NCBI RefSeq assembly: GCF_005887615.1
Contig: NZ_VANS01000005.1
Span: 1-64,000, forward strand
Direction: 5' to 3'
DNA: 64,000 bases
Source of the DNA: Sulfitobacter sabulilitoris
GTDB lineage: Bacteria; Pseudomonadota; Alphaproteobacteria; Rhodobacterales; Rhodobacteraceae
The translations under genes and the position numbers were made by a program. The notes under the pieces were generated by a model, which was given only the letters and a program-made list of their open reading frames with translations, made no database searches and was not told where the DNA came from. This document shows, piece after piece, positions 25,113 through 33,814 of this stretch (the stretch's first letter is position 1; each line of letters begins with the position of its first letter).

Positions 25113-26642
25113 ATGGCGAACCCCCTCTACGATGCGCTGCTTGCCCCGATCCGGCAGGACGACACGCCCTTCCTGGATTTTCCACAGGGCGGCAGCCTGA
25201 GCTACCGCGCCTTTCACGACGCCGTCGCGCGGGCGGCGCAGGTGCTGGCGGCCCAGGGGCTCGGCCCCGGCGACCGGCTTGCGCTGCAGGTCGAAAAATC
25301 GCCGCAGGCGCTGGCGATCTACGGGGCCTGCCTGATGGCGGGGGTGATATTCGTGCCGCTCAACACGGCCTATACCGCCGCCGAGATCGACTATTTCCTG
25401 ACCGATGCCACGCCGGCGCTTTTCGTCTGCGATCCGCGGGTGGCGGCGGCGCTGGCCCCGGTTGCGGCGGCGGCGGGGGCCGCCTGCCTGACGGCAGGGC
25501 CGGATGGCGCGGGCAGTTTCGCCGATCTCGCGGCGTCGATGCCCGCCGAGTTCGCCGCCGCCGGCCGGGCGCCCGATGACGTCGCCGCCCTGCTCTATAC
25601 CTCCGGGACGACGGGGCGCTCCAAGGGGGCGATGCTGACCCATGGCAATCTGTTGTCGAACGCCGGGGCGCTGTGCGATCTGTGGCGCATCACATCGGAC
25701 GACAGGCTGCTGCACGCCTTGCCGATCTTTCACGCGCACGGGTTGTTCGTGGCGGTCAACACGACGCTTCTGGCGCGGGCCGGCATGATCTTCCTGCCCG
25801 GCTTCGACAGGGACGCGGTGCTGGCGGCGCTGCCGCGTGCGACGCTGATGATGGGGGTGCCCACCTTTTACACGCGCCTGATGGACGATCCGCGTTTCAC
25901 CGCCGATGCCACCGCCAACATGCGGTTGTTCATCTCCGGCAGCGCGCCGCTTCTGGCCGAAACCCACGCGGCGTTCGAGGCGCGCACCGGGCACCGCATC
26001 CTGGAACGCTACGGAATGACGGAGACAAGCATGAACACCTCCAACCCCCATGACGGCGAGCGCCGCGCGGGGACCGTGGGCTTTGCGCTGCCGGGGGTTG
26101 AACTGCGGATCACCGATGGCGCCGGGGGACAAGACGTGCCCCCTGGCGACATCGGCATGATCGAGGTGCGCGGGCCCAACGTGTTCAAGGGCTACTGGAA
26201 CATGCCCGAAAAGACCGCCGAGGAATTGCGCCCGGACGGCTTTCTGATCACCGGCGATCTGGGCCGGATCGACGCGGATGGCTATCTGCACATCGTCGGA
26301 CGCAGCAAGGACCTGGTGATTTCGGGCGGCTACAACGTCTATCCCAAGGAGGTCGAGATGGTGCTGGACGATGCGCCCTGGGTACGCGAATCCGCGGTCT
26401 TCGGCGTGGCGCATCCCGATTTCGGCGAGGCCGTGATCGCCGTCGTCACCGCAAACGACACCGCCGCGCAGGACGTGGACGGGCTGGCCCCCCTGCTGGC
26501 GCGGCTGGCCGGATACAAACGGCCCAAGCGCATCTTCGTCATCGACGACCTGCCCCGCAACACGATGGGCAAGGTGCAAAAGAACCTGCTGCGCGATCGC
26601 TACGCGGATCTGTTCACGCCGCCCGCGACCCGCGCCGGATAG
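25113..26642 (+). CDS. matB: Malonyl-CoA synthetase-like acid:CoA ligase
   Basis: 509 residues. AMP-forming acyl-CoA synthetase: ALLYTSGTTGRSKGAML P-loop, YGMTETSMNT, the GERRAGTVG motif that in MatB binds the second carboxylate of malonate, ISGGYNVYPKEVE hinge, and the catalytic Lys in NTMGKVQKNLLR. Makes malonyl- or methylmalonyl-CoA from the acid, CoA and ATP. Last gene of the rightward operon, starting two bases after the hydratase stop. Substrate may be another dicarboxylate. Confidence 0.85.
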   Translation: MANPLYDALLAPIRQDDTPFLDFPQGGSLSYRAFHDAVARAAQVLAAQGLGPGDRLALQVEKSPQALAIYGACLMAGVIFVPLNTAYTAAEIDYFLTDATPALFVCDPRVAAALAPVAAAAGAACLTAGPDGAGSFADLAASMPAEFAAAGRAPDDVAALLYTSGTTGRSKGAMLTHGNLLSNAGALCDLWRITSDDRLLHALPIFHAHGLFVAVNTTLLARAGMIFLPGFDRDAVLAALPRATLMMGVPTFYTRLMDDPRFTADATANMRLFISGSAPLLAETHAAFEARTGHRILERYGMTETSMNTSNPHDGERRAGTVGFALPGVELRITDGAGGQDVPPGDIGMIEVRGPNVFKGYWNMPEKTAEELRPDGFLITGDLGRIDADGYLHIVGRSKDLVISGGYNVYPKEVEMVLDDAPWVRESAVFGVAHPDFGEAVIAVVTANDTAAQDVDGLAPLLARLAGYKRPKRIFVIDDLPRNTMGKVQKNLLRDRYADLFTPPATRAG

Positions 26643-26646
26643 GGGA

Positions 26647-27909
26647 TCAGCGGCGCCCGATCAGCGCCGCCTCGAGCGACACCGCCTGCGCGATCAGCGC
26701 CGCTTCGGACCAGGCGCGCCCGGTCAGTTGCACGGACGCGGGCCGTGTGTCGCCCGGCACCTGCACCGGAACCGCGATCGCCGGGACGCCCGCCGCGTTG
26801 GCCAGCGCCGTGAAATCCGCCTGATTGGCGGGTGCGGCGTCTTGGGCCCGGATCGCGCGCTGCGGGGTTGTCGGGGTGACGATGGCGTCCACCTGCTCGA
26901 ACGTAACGCGCAGACCCATCGCGGCGCGCCGCACTTCGCCGACCGCCGCGGCCAGCTTGCGCGCGGGCAGATCGCGGCCAAAGTTCAGCAAACCGCGCAC
27001 GCCTTGCGAAAACCCGTCGCCGCGCGCCAGATCGTCGGCGAGCGCGGTCGCACCTTCATGCTCGGTCAGAATAAAGGCCGCGCGCCGCAAGGCGGACGGA
27101 TCCCACCCCGGCACATGCACCGGCACCACCTCTGCACCGGTGGCGCGCAGGGCCGCGATGGCCGAGTGCAACGCGGCGCGCACCTGTGGTTCGACGTCGA
27201 CGCCGTCGGTCGCATCGGGCAGGCCGATCCGCATCGGGCGCTCGTCCCTGTGCGCCCAGCCAGCCGGGGTCGGCACACTGTCGGGGTCGTCGGGGTCATG
27301 GCCCGCAAGGCTGGCGATCAGCGGCCACAGATCGGCGCAGGACGCGGCCATCGGCCCCACCGCGTCAAGGCTGGGCGACAGCGGTACGATTCCGCCGCGC
27401 CCGACAAGGCCGGCGGTGGGCTTTAGCCCGGCCACCCCGCAATAGGACGCGGGGATCCGGATCGAGCCCAGGGTATCGGTGCCCAGCGCCGCATCCATCA
27501 CCCCCGCCGCGACCGCCGCCGCCGCCCCGCCCGAACTGCCCCCGGCGCTGTGGCCCGGCGCGCGCGGGTTGTCGGTGCGTCCGAAATGCGGGTTGTCGGT
27601 CACACCGCCCAGCGCCGCTTCGTCCATGTTGAGCCCCGGCAGAAGCCGCGCGCCCGCCAGCCGCAAGAGCCGCGTCACATGCGCGTCACACGCGGCGACC
27701 CGCTGCGCGCGCTGCGCCATGCCCGCCGCCTGGATCGCCCCTTGCAGCGCGATATTGTCTTTCAGCCCGATGACTTTCCCGCTCAGTCGGCCGCGGGGGG
27801 CCGGCGCGGTCAGGTGACGGTGCATGGCGGTGCGGTCAAACCGCGCGAAGATCGCATAGGCCGCCTGCGCCCGCGCCAGTTCGTCGACGGTGATCGCCGC
27901 GACCGTCAT
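26647..27909 (-). CDS. Amidase signature-family enzyme
   Basis: 420 residues from ATG 27909 (overlapping the CitE-like stop as ATGA). The Ser-cisSer-Lys triad is visible: Lys in GLKDNIALQGA, GHSAGGSSGGAAAAVAAG, and the nucleophile Ser in DTLGSIRIPASYCG. Hydrolyses amides to acids and ammonia in the cytosol. It converges on the matB-like gene with only four bases between the stops. An amide or imide as the imported compound would give this enzyme a natural role. Confidence 0.9.
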   Translation of the reverse strand: MTVAAITVDELARAQAAYAIFARFDRTAMHRHLTAPAPRGRLSGKVIGLKDNIALQGAIQAAGMAQRAQRVAACDAHVTRLLRLAGARLLPGLNMDEAALGGVTDNPHFGRTDNPRAPGHSAGGSSGGAAAAVAAGVMDAALGTDTLGSIRIPASYCGVAGLKPTAGLVGRGGIVPLSPSLDAVGPMAASCADLWPLIASLAGHDPDDPDSVPTPAGWAHRDERPMRIGLPDATDGVDVEPQVRAALHSAIAALRATGAEVVPVHVPGWDPSALRRAAFILTEHEGATALADDLARGDGFSQGVRGLLNFGRDLPARKLAAAVGEVRRAAMGLRVTFEQVDAIVTPTTPQRAIRAQDAAPANQADFTALANAAGVPAIAVPVQVPGDTRPASVQLTGRAWSEAALIAQAVSLEAALIGRR

Positions 27910-28760
27910 TCGTCGCACTCCACGCCCGCGCGGTCGGCCACGGCCAGCAGTTTTTCCATCGCCTTGATCACCGGCGCCTCGATCAGTTGCCCGTCAAGCA
28001 CCGCCAGGCCGTTCGGTGCGGCCCGGAACGCCGCGATCACCGCACGGGCGCGGGCCACCTCTGTCGCGTCGGGGGTGAAGGCGGCGTTGATCGCCTCCAG
28101 TGTGACGGGGTGGATCGACGCCTTGCCGGTGAACCCCTGCGCCCGCGCGGCCGAGGCGGCAGCCGCCACCGCTTGCGTATTGCGGAAATCCAGCGACGGC
28201 ACGTCCATGACGTCAAGCCCGTGGCGCCGTCCCGCCTGTACGATGCGGCCGCGCGGATAGGCCAGTGCCGCGTCGGACAGGTCGGAGCCCATTTCCGCGC
28301 TGAGATCGACGGCGCCGAACACCAGCATCCTGAGCCGCCCCGAGGCGGCGGCGATGGCGCCTGCGTTCTCCAGGCCTTCCATGGTTTCGATCAGGGCGTA
28401 AATCTCGACCGGGCTGCCCGCCTCGGACAGGAGCGCATCGACGCGGCGGATCTCTTCGGCATGGCCGACCTTGGGCAGCAGCAGGCCGCCGTGTCGCGGC
28501 GCCGCATCGAGCACCGCAAGCAGATCGACATGACCCGCGCGCGTCCCCAATCCGTTGATGCGCAACGCCCGCTGCGCGGTCGCGTGCTCCGGTCCCGTCA
28601 GAAAGGCGACGGCGGGCGTGCGCGCAGCCTCCTTTTGATCGGGCGGCACTGAATCCTCCAGATCGACACAGACGATATCGGCGCCGCTGTGCATGGATTT
28701 CGCAAAGGATTGCGCGCGGGTGGCGGGCGTGAACAGCAGGGATCGGCGCGGGCGTTCGAT
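27906..28760 (-). CDS. HpcH/HpaI aldolase / CitE-like lyase (start codon ATC?)
   Basis: CitE-type TIM barrel that cleaves or forms malyl-, citramalyl- or related CoA thioesters using Mg. From the internal Met at 28694 it has 262 residues, beginning in SMHSGADIVCVDLEDSV (metal Asp/Glu), with RINGLGTRAG, LPKVGHAEEI, ALIETMEGLENAG. The 22 codons before that Met encode IERPRRSLLFTPATRAQS, the expected first strand, and AAAGGAG sits seven bases before an ATC at 28760 that takes the place of the normal ATG. So the full protein (284 aa) needs a non-canonical ATC start, or the gene is translated from 28694 without its first strand. Confidence 0.78.
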   Translation of the reverse strand: MERPRRSLLFTPATRAQSFAKSMHSGADIVCVDLEDSVPPDQKEAARTPAVAFLTGPEHATAQRALRINGLGTRAGHVDLLAVLDAAPRHGGLLLPKVGHAEEIRRVDALLSEAGSPVEIYALIETMEGLENAGAIAAASGRLRMLVFGAVDLSAEMGSDLSDAALAYPRGRIVQAGRRHGLDVMDVPSLDFRNTQAVAAAASAARAQGFTGKASIHPVTLEAINAAFTPDATEVARARAVIAAFRAAPNGLAVLDGQLIEAPVIKAMEKLLAVADRAGVECDE

Positions 28761-28799
28761 ACGATGTCTCCTTTGGACGGGGATACAGGTGATCGGGTG

Positions 28800-29474
28800 T
28801 CAGGGCTTGGCGGCAGCATCGCTCTTGCCGGCCGCCGACTGCGCGGCACGGATATGGGTGCGCATCGCCGCCCCGGCCCAATCCGGCGACCGGGCCGCGA
28901 TGGCTTCGGCGATCTCGCGGTGGTGGCCTGCGCTGCGCTCCAACTCTCGCGTGCTGTAGCGGCGATAGGTGCGCACGACCATGCCGACGTCAAACGCCAT
29001 CGACATCAGCGCCGTCAGGCGCGGCGACCGGGCCGCCTCCACGATCCGGCGGTGAAAGGCCTCGTTCGCTTCGGAGATCCGGGTGAAATCCTCGGGCGTC
29101 GTCGGCGGAGTGTGGGACCATATGACATCGCTCAACCGCTTCAGTTCCGCGATGTCCTCGGCGCTGGCCATCTTTGCGGCGCGTTCGCTGGCGTACCCTT
29201 CCAGCAATTGCCGGATGTCGAAGACCTGTGTCATCTCGTCTTCGGGAAAGCGGGCGACGCGGGTGGTGTACCCGCTTTGGCGAACGATGAACCCTTCGTG
29301 GGTCAAACGGCGGATGGCGTCGCGCACGGGCGTCCGGCTGACCCCCAAATCCTGCGAAAGACGCTCTTCGGTCAGCCGCTCGCCTTCGGCCAGCGCCCCG
29401 CTGATGATATCCGCGCGGATCGAGCGGTAGGCCTGCTCGGCGGCGGCGAGCTTGGTGGTTTGTGGCTCTGGCAT
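28800..29474 (-). CDS. GntR-family regulator (FCD subfamily)
   Basis: 224 residues from ATG 29474. N-terminal winged helix: AYRSIRADIISGALAEGERL, LSQDLGVSRTPVRDAI. C-terminal FCD ligand domain with helix bundle and metal-binding Asp/His pattern (EANEAFHRRIVEAARS, DWAGAAMRTHIRAA). Probably represses the catabolic operons and is released by a carboxylate effector. It is followed by the CitE-like gene and separated from it by 39 bases. Confidence 0.9.
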   Translation of the reverse strand: MPEPQTTKLAAAEQAYRSIRADIISGALAEGERLTEERLSQDLGVSRTPVRDAIRRLTHEGFIVRQSGYTTRVARFPEDEMTQVFDIRQLLEGYASERAAKMASAEDIAELKRLSDVIWSHTPPTTPEDFTRISEANEAFHRRIVEAARSPRLTALMSMAFDVGMVVRTYRRYSTRELERSAGHHREIAEAIAARSPDWAGAAMRTHIRAAQSAAGKSDAAAKP

Positions 29475-29520
29475 GGCTGCTCCTGGGTGGCGCGCGCGCA
29501 AGGTCCGCCTTCAGCGGTAC

Positions 29521-29886
29521 TCACGTCTGAAATATGTATCCCAAATTTGCAGGTCGCGATCCAGAAAATTCTGACACAGCTTTGATGAAGCGTTTATTTT
29601 TCCAATATTGGATCGGGGTCATCGCGCAGAATATCAATATCTGTATCCGAAAACTGGGCCAACAGGGTGCGTCCATCAGGATCGACAGGCCACCGGTCAG
29701 CACGAAGTATGGCAGCAGTATCACCCGTTGCACAGGCGGCGCGAGGCTCGTGGCGACCGCCCGGATCATCCAGCCGCGGTGCGCAGCGATGTCGCGGCGC
29801 TGGCACGTCCGGCGCACGCAAGCACGCGCCCCGACCCGCAGGGCCAGCGCGTTGAACAGCCCGCCGCCGACAATGCGGATCGGCAC
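29521..29886 (-). pseudogene. Possible DUF2306-like membrane protein remnant
   Basis: An open frame without start context that contains RRDIAAHRGWMIRAVATSLA and RVILLPYFVLTGG, a pattern seen in DUF2306 membrane proteins around HRxWMIR. The rest is not in the family pattern, there is no visible SD, and the gene is short. It probably is a decayed copy. This covers most of the 483-base gap 29475-29958, in which I see nothing else. Confidence 0.35.
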
Positions 29887-29958
29887 CGGGATCCGCGCAG
29901 TGACGCGATCGGCAACCCGCGGTGGACCGGTCGTTTTGCAGGTGTGGCGTTGAAATTA

Positions 29959-31083
29959 TCACGCCAGGCTGGCGCGCATCGGCCCCAGATCCGCCACCCC
30001 GATGTCCGAAGCGGCGAAATCGTCCGGCAGGCCATCCTTGAAGCACAGCGACGCCACCGCCCGTGCCAGGCCGGGCGCCATCATGATTCCGTATCCGCCC
30101 TGCCCGGCGGACCAGACGAAATCGGCGACTGCGCCATCGTATCCCACAACCGGGCTTTCATCGCGCACAAAAGTCCGAAGTCCGGCCCAGCTATGCTCGA
30201 TCCGCCGGACGGGGATAAGCGTTTCGCGGACGATCCAATCGGCCAGAACGGCGATGTCCATCTCGTCGGGCTGGACATCCTGCGGCACATCCGGCGTTGC
30301 GTCGCCCGGCGACGCCATCAGCTTGCCGGCTTCGGGCTTGATATAGGCGTCGTTGCCCGCGAAATCGACGCAGGGCAGATCCGGCACGGTCACTCCGGGC
30401 GGCGGCGCCACGATGATCGCGGTGCGCCGTTTGGCGATCAGGCCGACCGCGGCGGCCCCGGCCATGGCACCGATCTGATCCGCCCATGCTCCGGCAGCGT
30501 TGACGATGGTTTTGCCGTGCAGAGTCTCATTGCCGGCGCTGACCGTCCACGTGCCGTTGCGCCGAGACAGCGCGGTGACCGGCGCACGCAGCGCGGTGAC
30601 CCCGCCGCGTCGCTTGAACCCCTTCAGGTAGGACGCCAGCAGCACCGACACTTCGATATCGGTCACGCCGGCCTCGTACACGGCGCGGGCCGTTCTGTCG
30701 GGCCGCAGGAAGGGAACCCGGTCAAGCGCGTCGGAGGACGGGATCTCGACCACCGGTTCGGTGACGGTCGATGCGGCAAGCACCGGGTCCAGCAGATGTT
30801 CCTCGCCCGGGGCCGCGACGGCCATCGCGCCGCGCGGATGCAGCAGCGGCAGATCGGTGAACCCGTCGGGGGGCATTCGGAAAAACGGCTCGCTCAGCGC
30901 ATTGATGCGGCGGACAATCGGCGTGCCGTAGTTGCGCGTGAAAAGCGCCGCCGACCTGCCCGTACTGTGATAGCCGGGCTGCGCTTCGGCCTCGATCAAC
31001 AGGACGGTGGCCTCCGCCGCGAGTTCGAAGGCCGCAGAGGCGCCCGCCATGCCCGCGCCGATTACGATGAAGTCATAGATCAC
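29959..31083 (-). CDS. FAD-dependent D-amino-acid oxidase-type enzyme
   Basis: 374 residues from GTG 31083 (VIYDFIVIGAGMAGASAA gives the dinucleotide fold). DAO superfamily: EAQPGYHSTGRSAALFTRNYG for FAD contact, and FVRDESPVVGYDGAVADF near the C-terminus. Oxidises an amine or secondary amino acid to imine plus reduced FAD. It lies divergent from the RpiR regulator and the peptide transporter; a role in processing the D-amino or N-alkyl amino acids released from peptides fits but is unproven. Confidence 0.88.
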   Translation of the reverse strand: MIYDFIVIGAGMAGASAAFELAAEATVLLIEAEAQPGYHSTGRSAALFTRNYGTPIVRRINALSEPFFRMPPDGFTDLPLLHPRGAMAVAAPGEEHLLDPVLAASTVTEPVVEIPSSDALDRVPFLRPDRTARAVYEAGVTDIEVSVLLASYLKGFKRRGGVTALRAPVTALSRRNGTWTVSAGNETLHGKTIVNAAGAWADQIGAMAGAAAVGLIAKRRTAIIVAPPPGVTVPDLPCVDFAGNDAYIKPEAGKLMASPGDATPDVPQDVQPDEMDIAVLADWIVRETLIPVRRIEHSWAGLRTFVRDESPVVGYDGAVADFVWSAGQGGYGIMMAPGLARAVASLCFKDGLPDDFAASDIGVADLGPMRASLA

Positions 31084-31235
31084 GGGCGATTGCCCCTTTC
31101 TGGGTTCACATACGCCGGGCGCGCACATGCCTGATCACATGACACCCCGACCTGCCTTTTTGCAAGATAAATTAAAAAGATTGACTCAATGAAAGTTTTA
31201 TTACTTACTCGGATCACAGTTGCTGGGAGAACCTG
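31084..31235 (+). promoter_or_regulatory. Divergent promoter region, RpiR regulator side
   Basis: AT-rich segment between the DAO-type gene and the RpiR gene. A TTGACT hexamer at 31181 is followed by only short-spaced -10-like sequences, so no promoter is asserted firmly. No perfect inverted repeat for an RpiR site was found. Confidence 0.3.
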
Positions 31236-32132
31236 ATGACAAGATCGCTGCGGCAAAGACTGACCGACGCCAGTGCGTCCGCATCGAAAGCGGATCGGGC
31301 GCTTGCCAGCTACATGCTGGCCGAGCTTGCGACCGTCCCCTTCGAAACCGCCGCCAGCCTGGCCGAAAAGGTCTCTGTGAGCGAACCCACCGTGGGACGG
31401 TTCTGCCGGACGCTGGGCTACAGCAGTTTCAAGGATCTCAAGGCGCATCTGCGCAAGGACATGAGCGATCAGCCCTGGCTGATCGGCGACCGCCTTGCCG
31501 ATCTTCAGGCCCGCCACAACGCGGGCGAAGACCAGCTTGTCCGCGGGCTGGAGCTTGAGATGGCGGCCCTGGTCGCGGTCTACGAGATCGCGCATTCCCC
31601 CGCATGGGCGGTGGTCGTGCGGCGTCTGGCCACGGCCAAGGCGGTCTTTGCCACCGGGTTCCAGACCGAACGCGGCATGGCGCAGATTTTCGTCAACCAG
31701 TTGCAATACCTGCGCGACGGTGTCGAACTGCTTGATCTTGCGGGCGGAAATTTCGCGCAGGTTCTGGCACGCGACGACACCGATGCCGCCCTCGTCATTT
31801 TCGAGGCCCGGCGGTATTCGCGGCTGGCGCGCGATCTGGCGGCGGCGGCCAAGGCGGTCGGCGTGCCCGTGACGCTGATCACCGACCCCTATTGCGACTG
31901 GGGCCATGACGTGGCCGACGAGATTTTCGTCGTGCCGACCGAATTCAACCTGTTCTGGGAATCCACGGCACAGATGGCGAGCCTCGCCAATCTGCTGGTC
32001 AACGGGGTTTTCATGGAACTGGGCCCCGAGGTCGAAGACCGGATGAACCGCATTGCGGAGCTTTATGGCCAATTCACCGGCCACGTCGGCAGCGCGGCCA
32101 CGCGACGCCACCGGAACAAGACAAATACCTGA
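31236..32132 (+). CDS. MurR/RpiR-family regulator
   Basis: 298 residues from ATG 31236. N-terminal HTH_6 domain (about 1-75; LAEKVSVSEPTVGRFCRTLG is the recognition helix region) and a C-terminal SIS sugar-phosphate-like domain (about 125-265). Controls the downstream transporter and the divergent oxidase; the ligand could be a sugar phosphate or another small metabolite, since many members bind non-sugars. It is followed 32 bases later by the dppA-type gene. Confidence 0.92.
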   Translation: MTRSLRQRLTDASASASKADRALASYMLAELATVPFETAASLAEKVSVSEPTVGRFCRTLGYSSFKDLKAHLRKDMSDQPWLIGDRLADLQARHNAGEDQLVRGLELEMAALVAVYEIAHSPAWAVVVRRLATAKAVFATGFQTERGMAQIFVNQLQYLRDGVELLDLAGGNFAQVLARDDTDAALVIFEARRYSRLARDLAAAAKAVGVPVTLITDPYCDWGHDVADEIFVVPTEFNLFWESTAQMASLANLLVNGVFMELGPEVEDRMNRIAELYGQFTGHVGSAATRRHRNKTNT

Positions 32133-32164
32133 AAAAACATCTTTCCAACATAGGGACGAAACCA

Positions 32165-33742
32165 ATGCGCTTTGCCACCAAGACGAAACTTCTGTCAGGA
32201 ACGGCGCTCATCACGCTCGGGTTCCTGTCCACCGCGGCCCTCGCCCAGGAGGCGTCGATTGCCTTTGCCTCGGGCGAGCTCGGGGCGACCTCCTACAACC
32301 CCGTCACGTCGAGCAACCTCAATTCGGCGACGTCGCTGATCTATGACCGGCTGGTCGAACAGGACGCGGACCAATCCTATCATCCGCATCTGGCGACCTC
32401 CTGGGAGGAAGCCGCCGACGGCATGTCGTGGACATTCAAACTCAAGGACGGTGTCACGTTTCATGACGGCACCGCGTTCAACGCGCAATCCGTGGCCGAC
32501 TGGATCCCCGATTTCGCCGAGACCGAAAACGCCTATCTCGTCGGCGCGGTCGCCTCGGTCGAGGTGATCGACGATCTGACGGTCAAGTTCGTGATGTCGC
32601 GGCCCGAACCGAACCTGCTCTACAACCTTGCCTCGTCCTTCATGGGCGTGCCGGGGGCTGCCGCCTATGACAGCATGGGCGAGGATTTCGGCGTCACCGG
32701 GGCCGTGGGCACCGGCCCCTTCAAGCTCGAAAGCTTTTCCATCGGGCTTGAGACCGTCCTGGTGCGCAACGACGATTACGCCTGGGCGTCGGACCTGTCC
32801 GAAAACCAGGGCGCCGCGCATCTTGAGCGTGTCACCTTTCGCGAGATCCCCGATCAGTCCACCGCGTTTCTGGAACTCAAGACCGGCGGCATCGACGTGC
32901 TGCTGGGCGTGCCCACGGATTTCCTGCAGATCCTCAAGGCCGAAAGCAACGTGACGGTGATCCAGATGCCCGGCACAGGCATCAACTACATGCCGATCAA
33001 CGTGACGGCCGCGCCCTTCGACGACATCAAGGTGCGCGAGGCCACGGGTCTTGCCATCAACCAGGAAGCCATCGTCGCCTCGATCTACAACGGTGTCGGC
33101 GCGCCTGCGCACAACTTCCTGATCGCATCGCTGCCGGAGGCTGAGGTCGATCCGTCGCTCAATGTCAGCCACGACCTCGACCGGGCCAATGCCCTGCTGG
33201 AGGACGCGGGTTGGGTCATGGGCGACGATGGTGTGCGGATCAAGGACGGCGCGCCGCTGTCGGTCAAGCTGTTCACGCAGAACGGCACCGAATTCACCTC
33301 GCTGACGCAGGTGGTTCAGGCGCAGTTGGCCGATATCGGGATGCAGGCCGAGATCACGGTCTTCGACAGTTCCACGATCCGCGACGAATACAAGAACAAC
33401 CGCCACCAACTGGCGGTGCGCGGCTATGACTGGAACAACTCCGACATCCTGGACTGGTTCTTTTCCGGCGAGCGCCTGGGCTATCCCAACGTGTCGATGT
33501 GGAAAGACGAGGAAGGCCAGCGCCTGAACGACGTCGCGATGAAGGACAGCAAGAATTCGGCCGAGCGGATCGCCAATTTCAAGGCTTACCACGAATACGT
33601 CCTGTCGCAGCATCTGTTCGTGCCGATCTACCAGCCGACCACGAACATCGCCTACAATTCGGAGCGGGTGAACGTGCCTGACCCGGTGCGCGGGACGCGG
33701 TTCCGCTCGCAGACCGTGCTTGACATGACGGTCGTCGAATAG
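32165..33742 (+). CDS. Peptide ABC transporter substrate-binding protein (family 5)
   Basis: 525 residues with a signal peptide (LITLGFLSTAALA). SBP family 5 features: ASIAFASGELGATSYNPV, then LATSWEEAADGMSWTFKLKD and DGVTFHDGTAFNAQSV, YAWASDLSENQGAAHLERVT. Binds peptides or oligomers in the periplasm. Homologues with an MlrC gene nearby are frequent in roseobacters. A stem-loop follows its stop. Confidence 0.92.
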   Translation: MRFATKTKLLSGTALITLGFLSTAALAQEASIAFASGELGATSYNPVTSSNLNSATSLIYDRLVEQDADQSYHPHLATSWEEAADGMSWTFKLKDGVTFHDGTAFNAQSVADWIPDFAETENAYLVGAVASVEVIDDLTVKFVMSRPEPNLLYNLASSFMGVPGAAAYDSMGEDFGVTGAVGTGPFKLESFSIGLETVLVRNDDYAWASDLSENQGAAHLERVTFREIPDQSTAFLELKTGGIDVLLGVPTDFLQILKAESNVTVIQMPGTGINYMPINVTAAPFDDIKVREATGLAINQEAIVASIYNGVGAPAHNFLIASLPEAEVDPSLNVSHDLDRANALLEDAGWVMGDDGVRIKDGAPLSVKLFTQNGTEFTSLTQVVQAQLADIGMQAEITVFDSSTIRDEYKNNRHQLAVRGYDWNNSDILDWFFSGERLGYPNVSMWKDEEGQRLNDVAMKDSKNSAERIANFKAYHEYVLSQHLFVPIYQPTTNIAYNSERVNVPDPVRGTRFRSQTVLDMTVVE

Positions 33743-33758
33743 ATCGCAACCGCGCCCC

Positions 33759-33788
33759 ACACCCATCCCTGATCCCGGGGGTGGGTGT
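33759..33788 (+). promoter_or_regulatory. Intercistronic stem-loop
   Basis: ACACCCATCCC at 33759-33769 pairs with GGGG(G)TGGGTGT ending at 33788, about 11 bp with a small loop and no T tract. Placed between the binding-protein and permease genes, it likely protects the upstream message so the binding protein is made in excess. Confidence 0.55.
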
Positions 33789-33814
33789 TCCGCACCCCTA
33801 CGAAGGGCCGACCG

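Noticed and set aside
31181-31209. Sigma-70-type promoter TTGACT with TATTAC
   Set aside because: The spacer is 12-15 bases, too short for a standard promoter.
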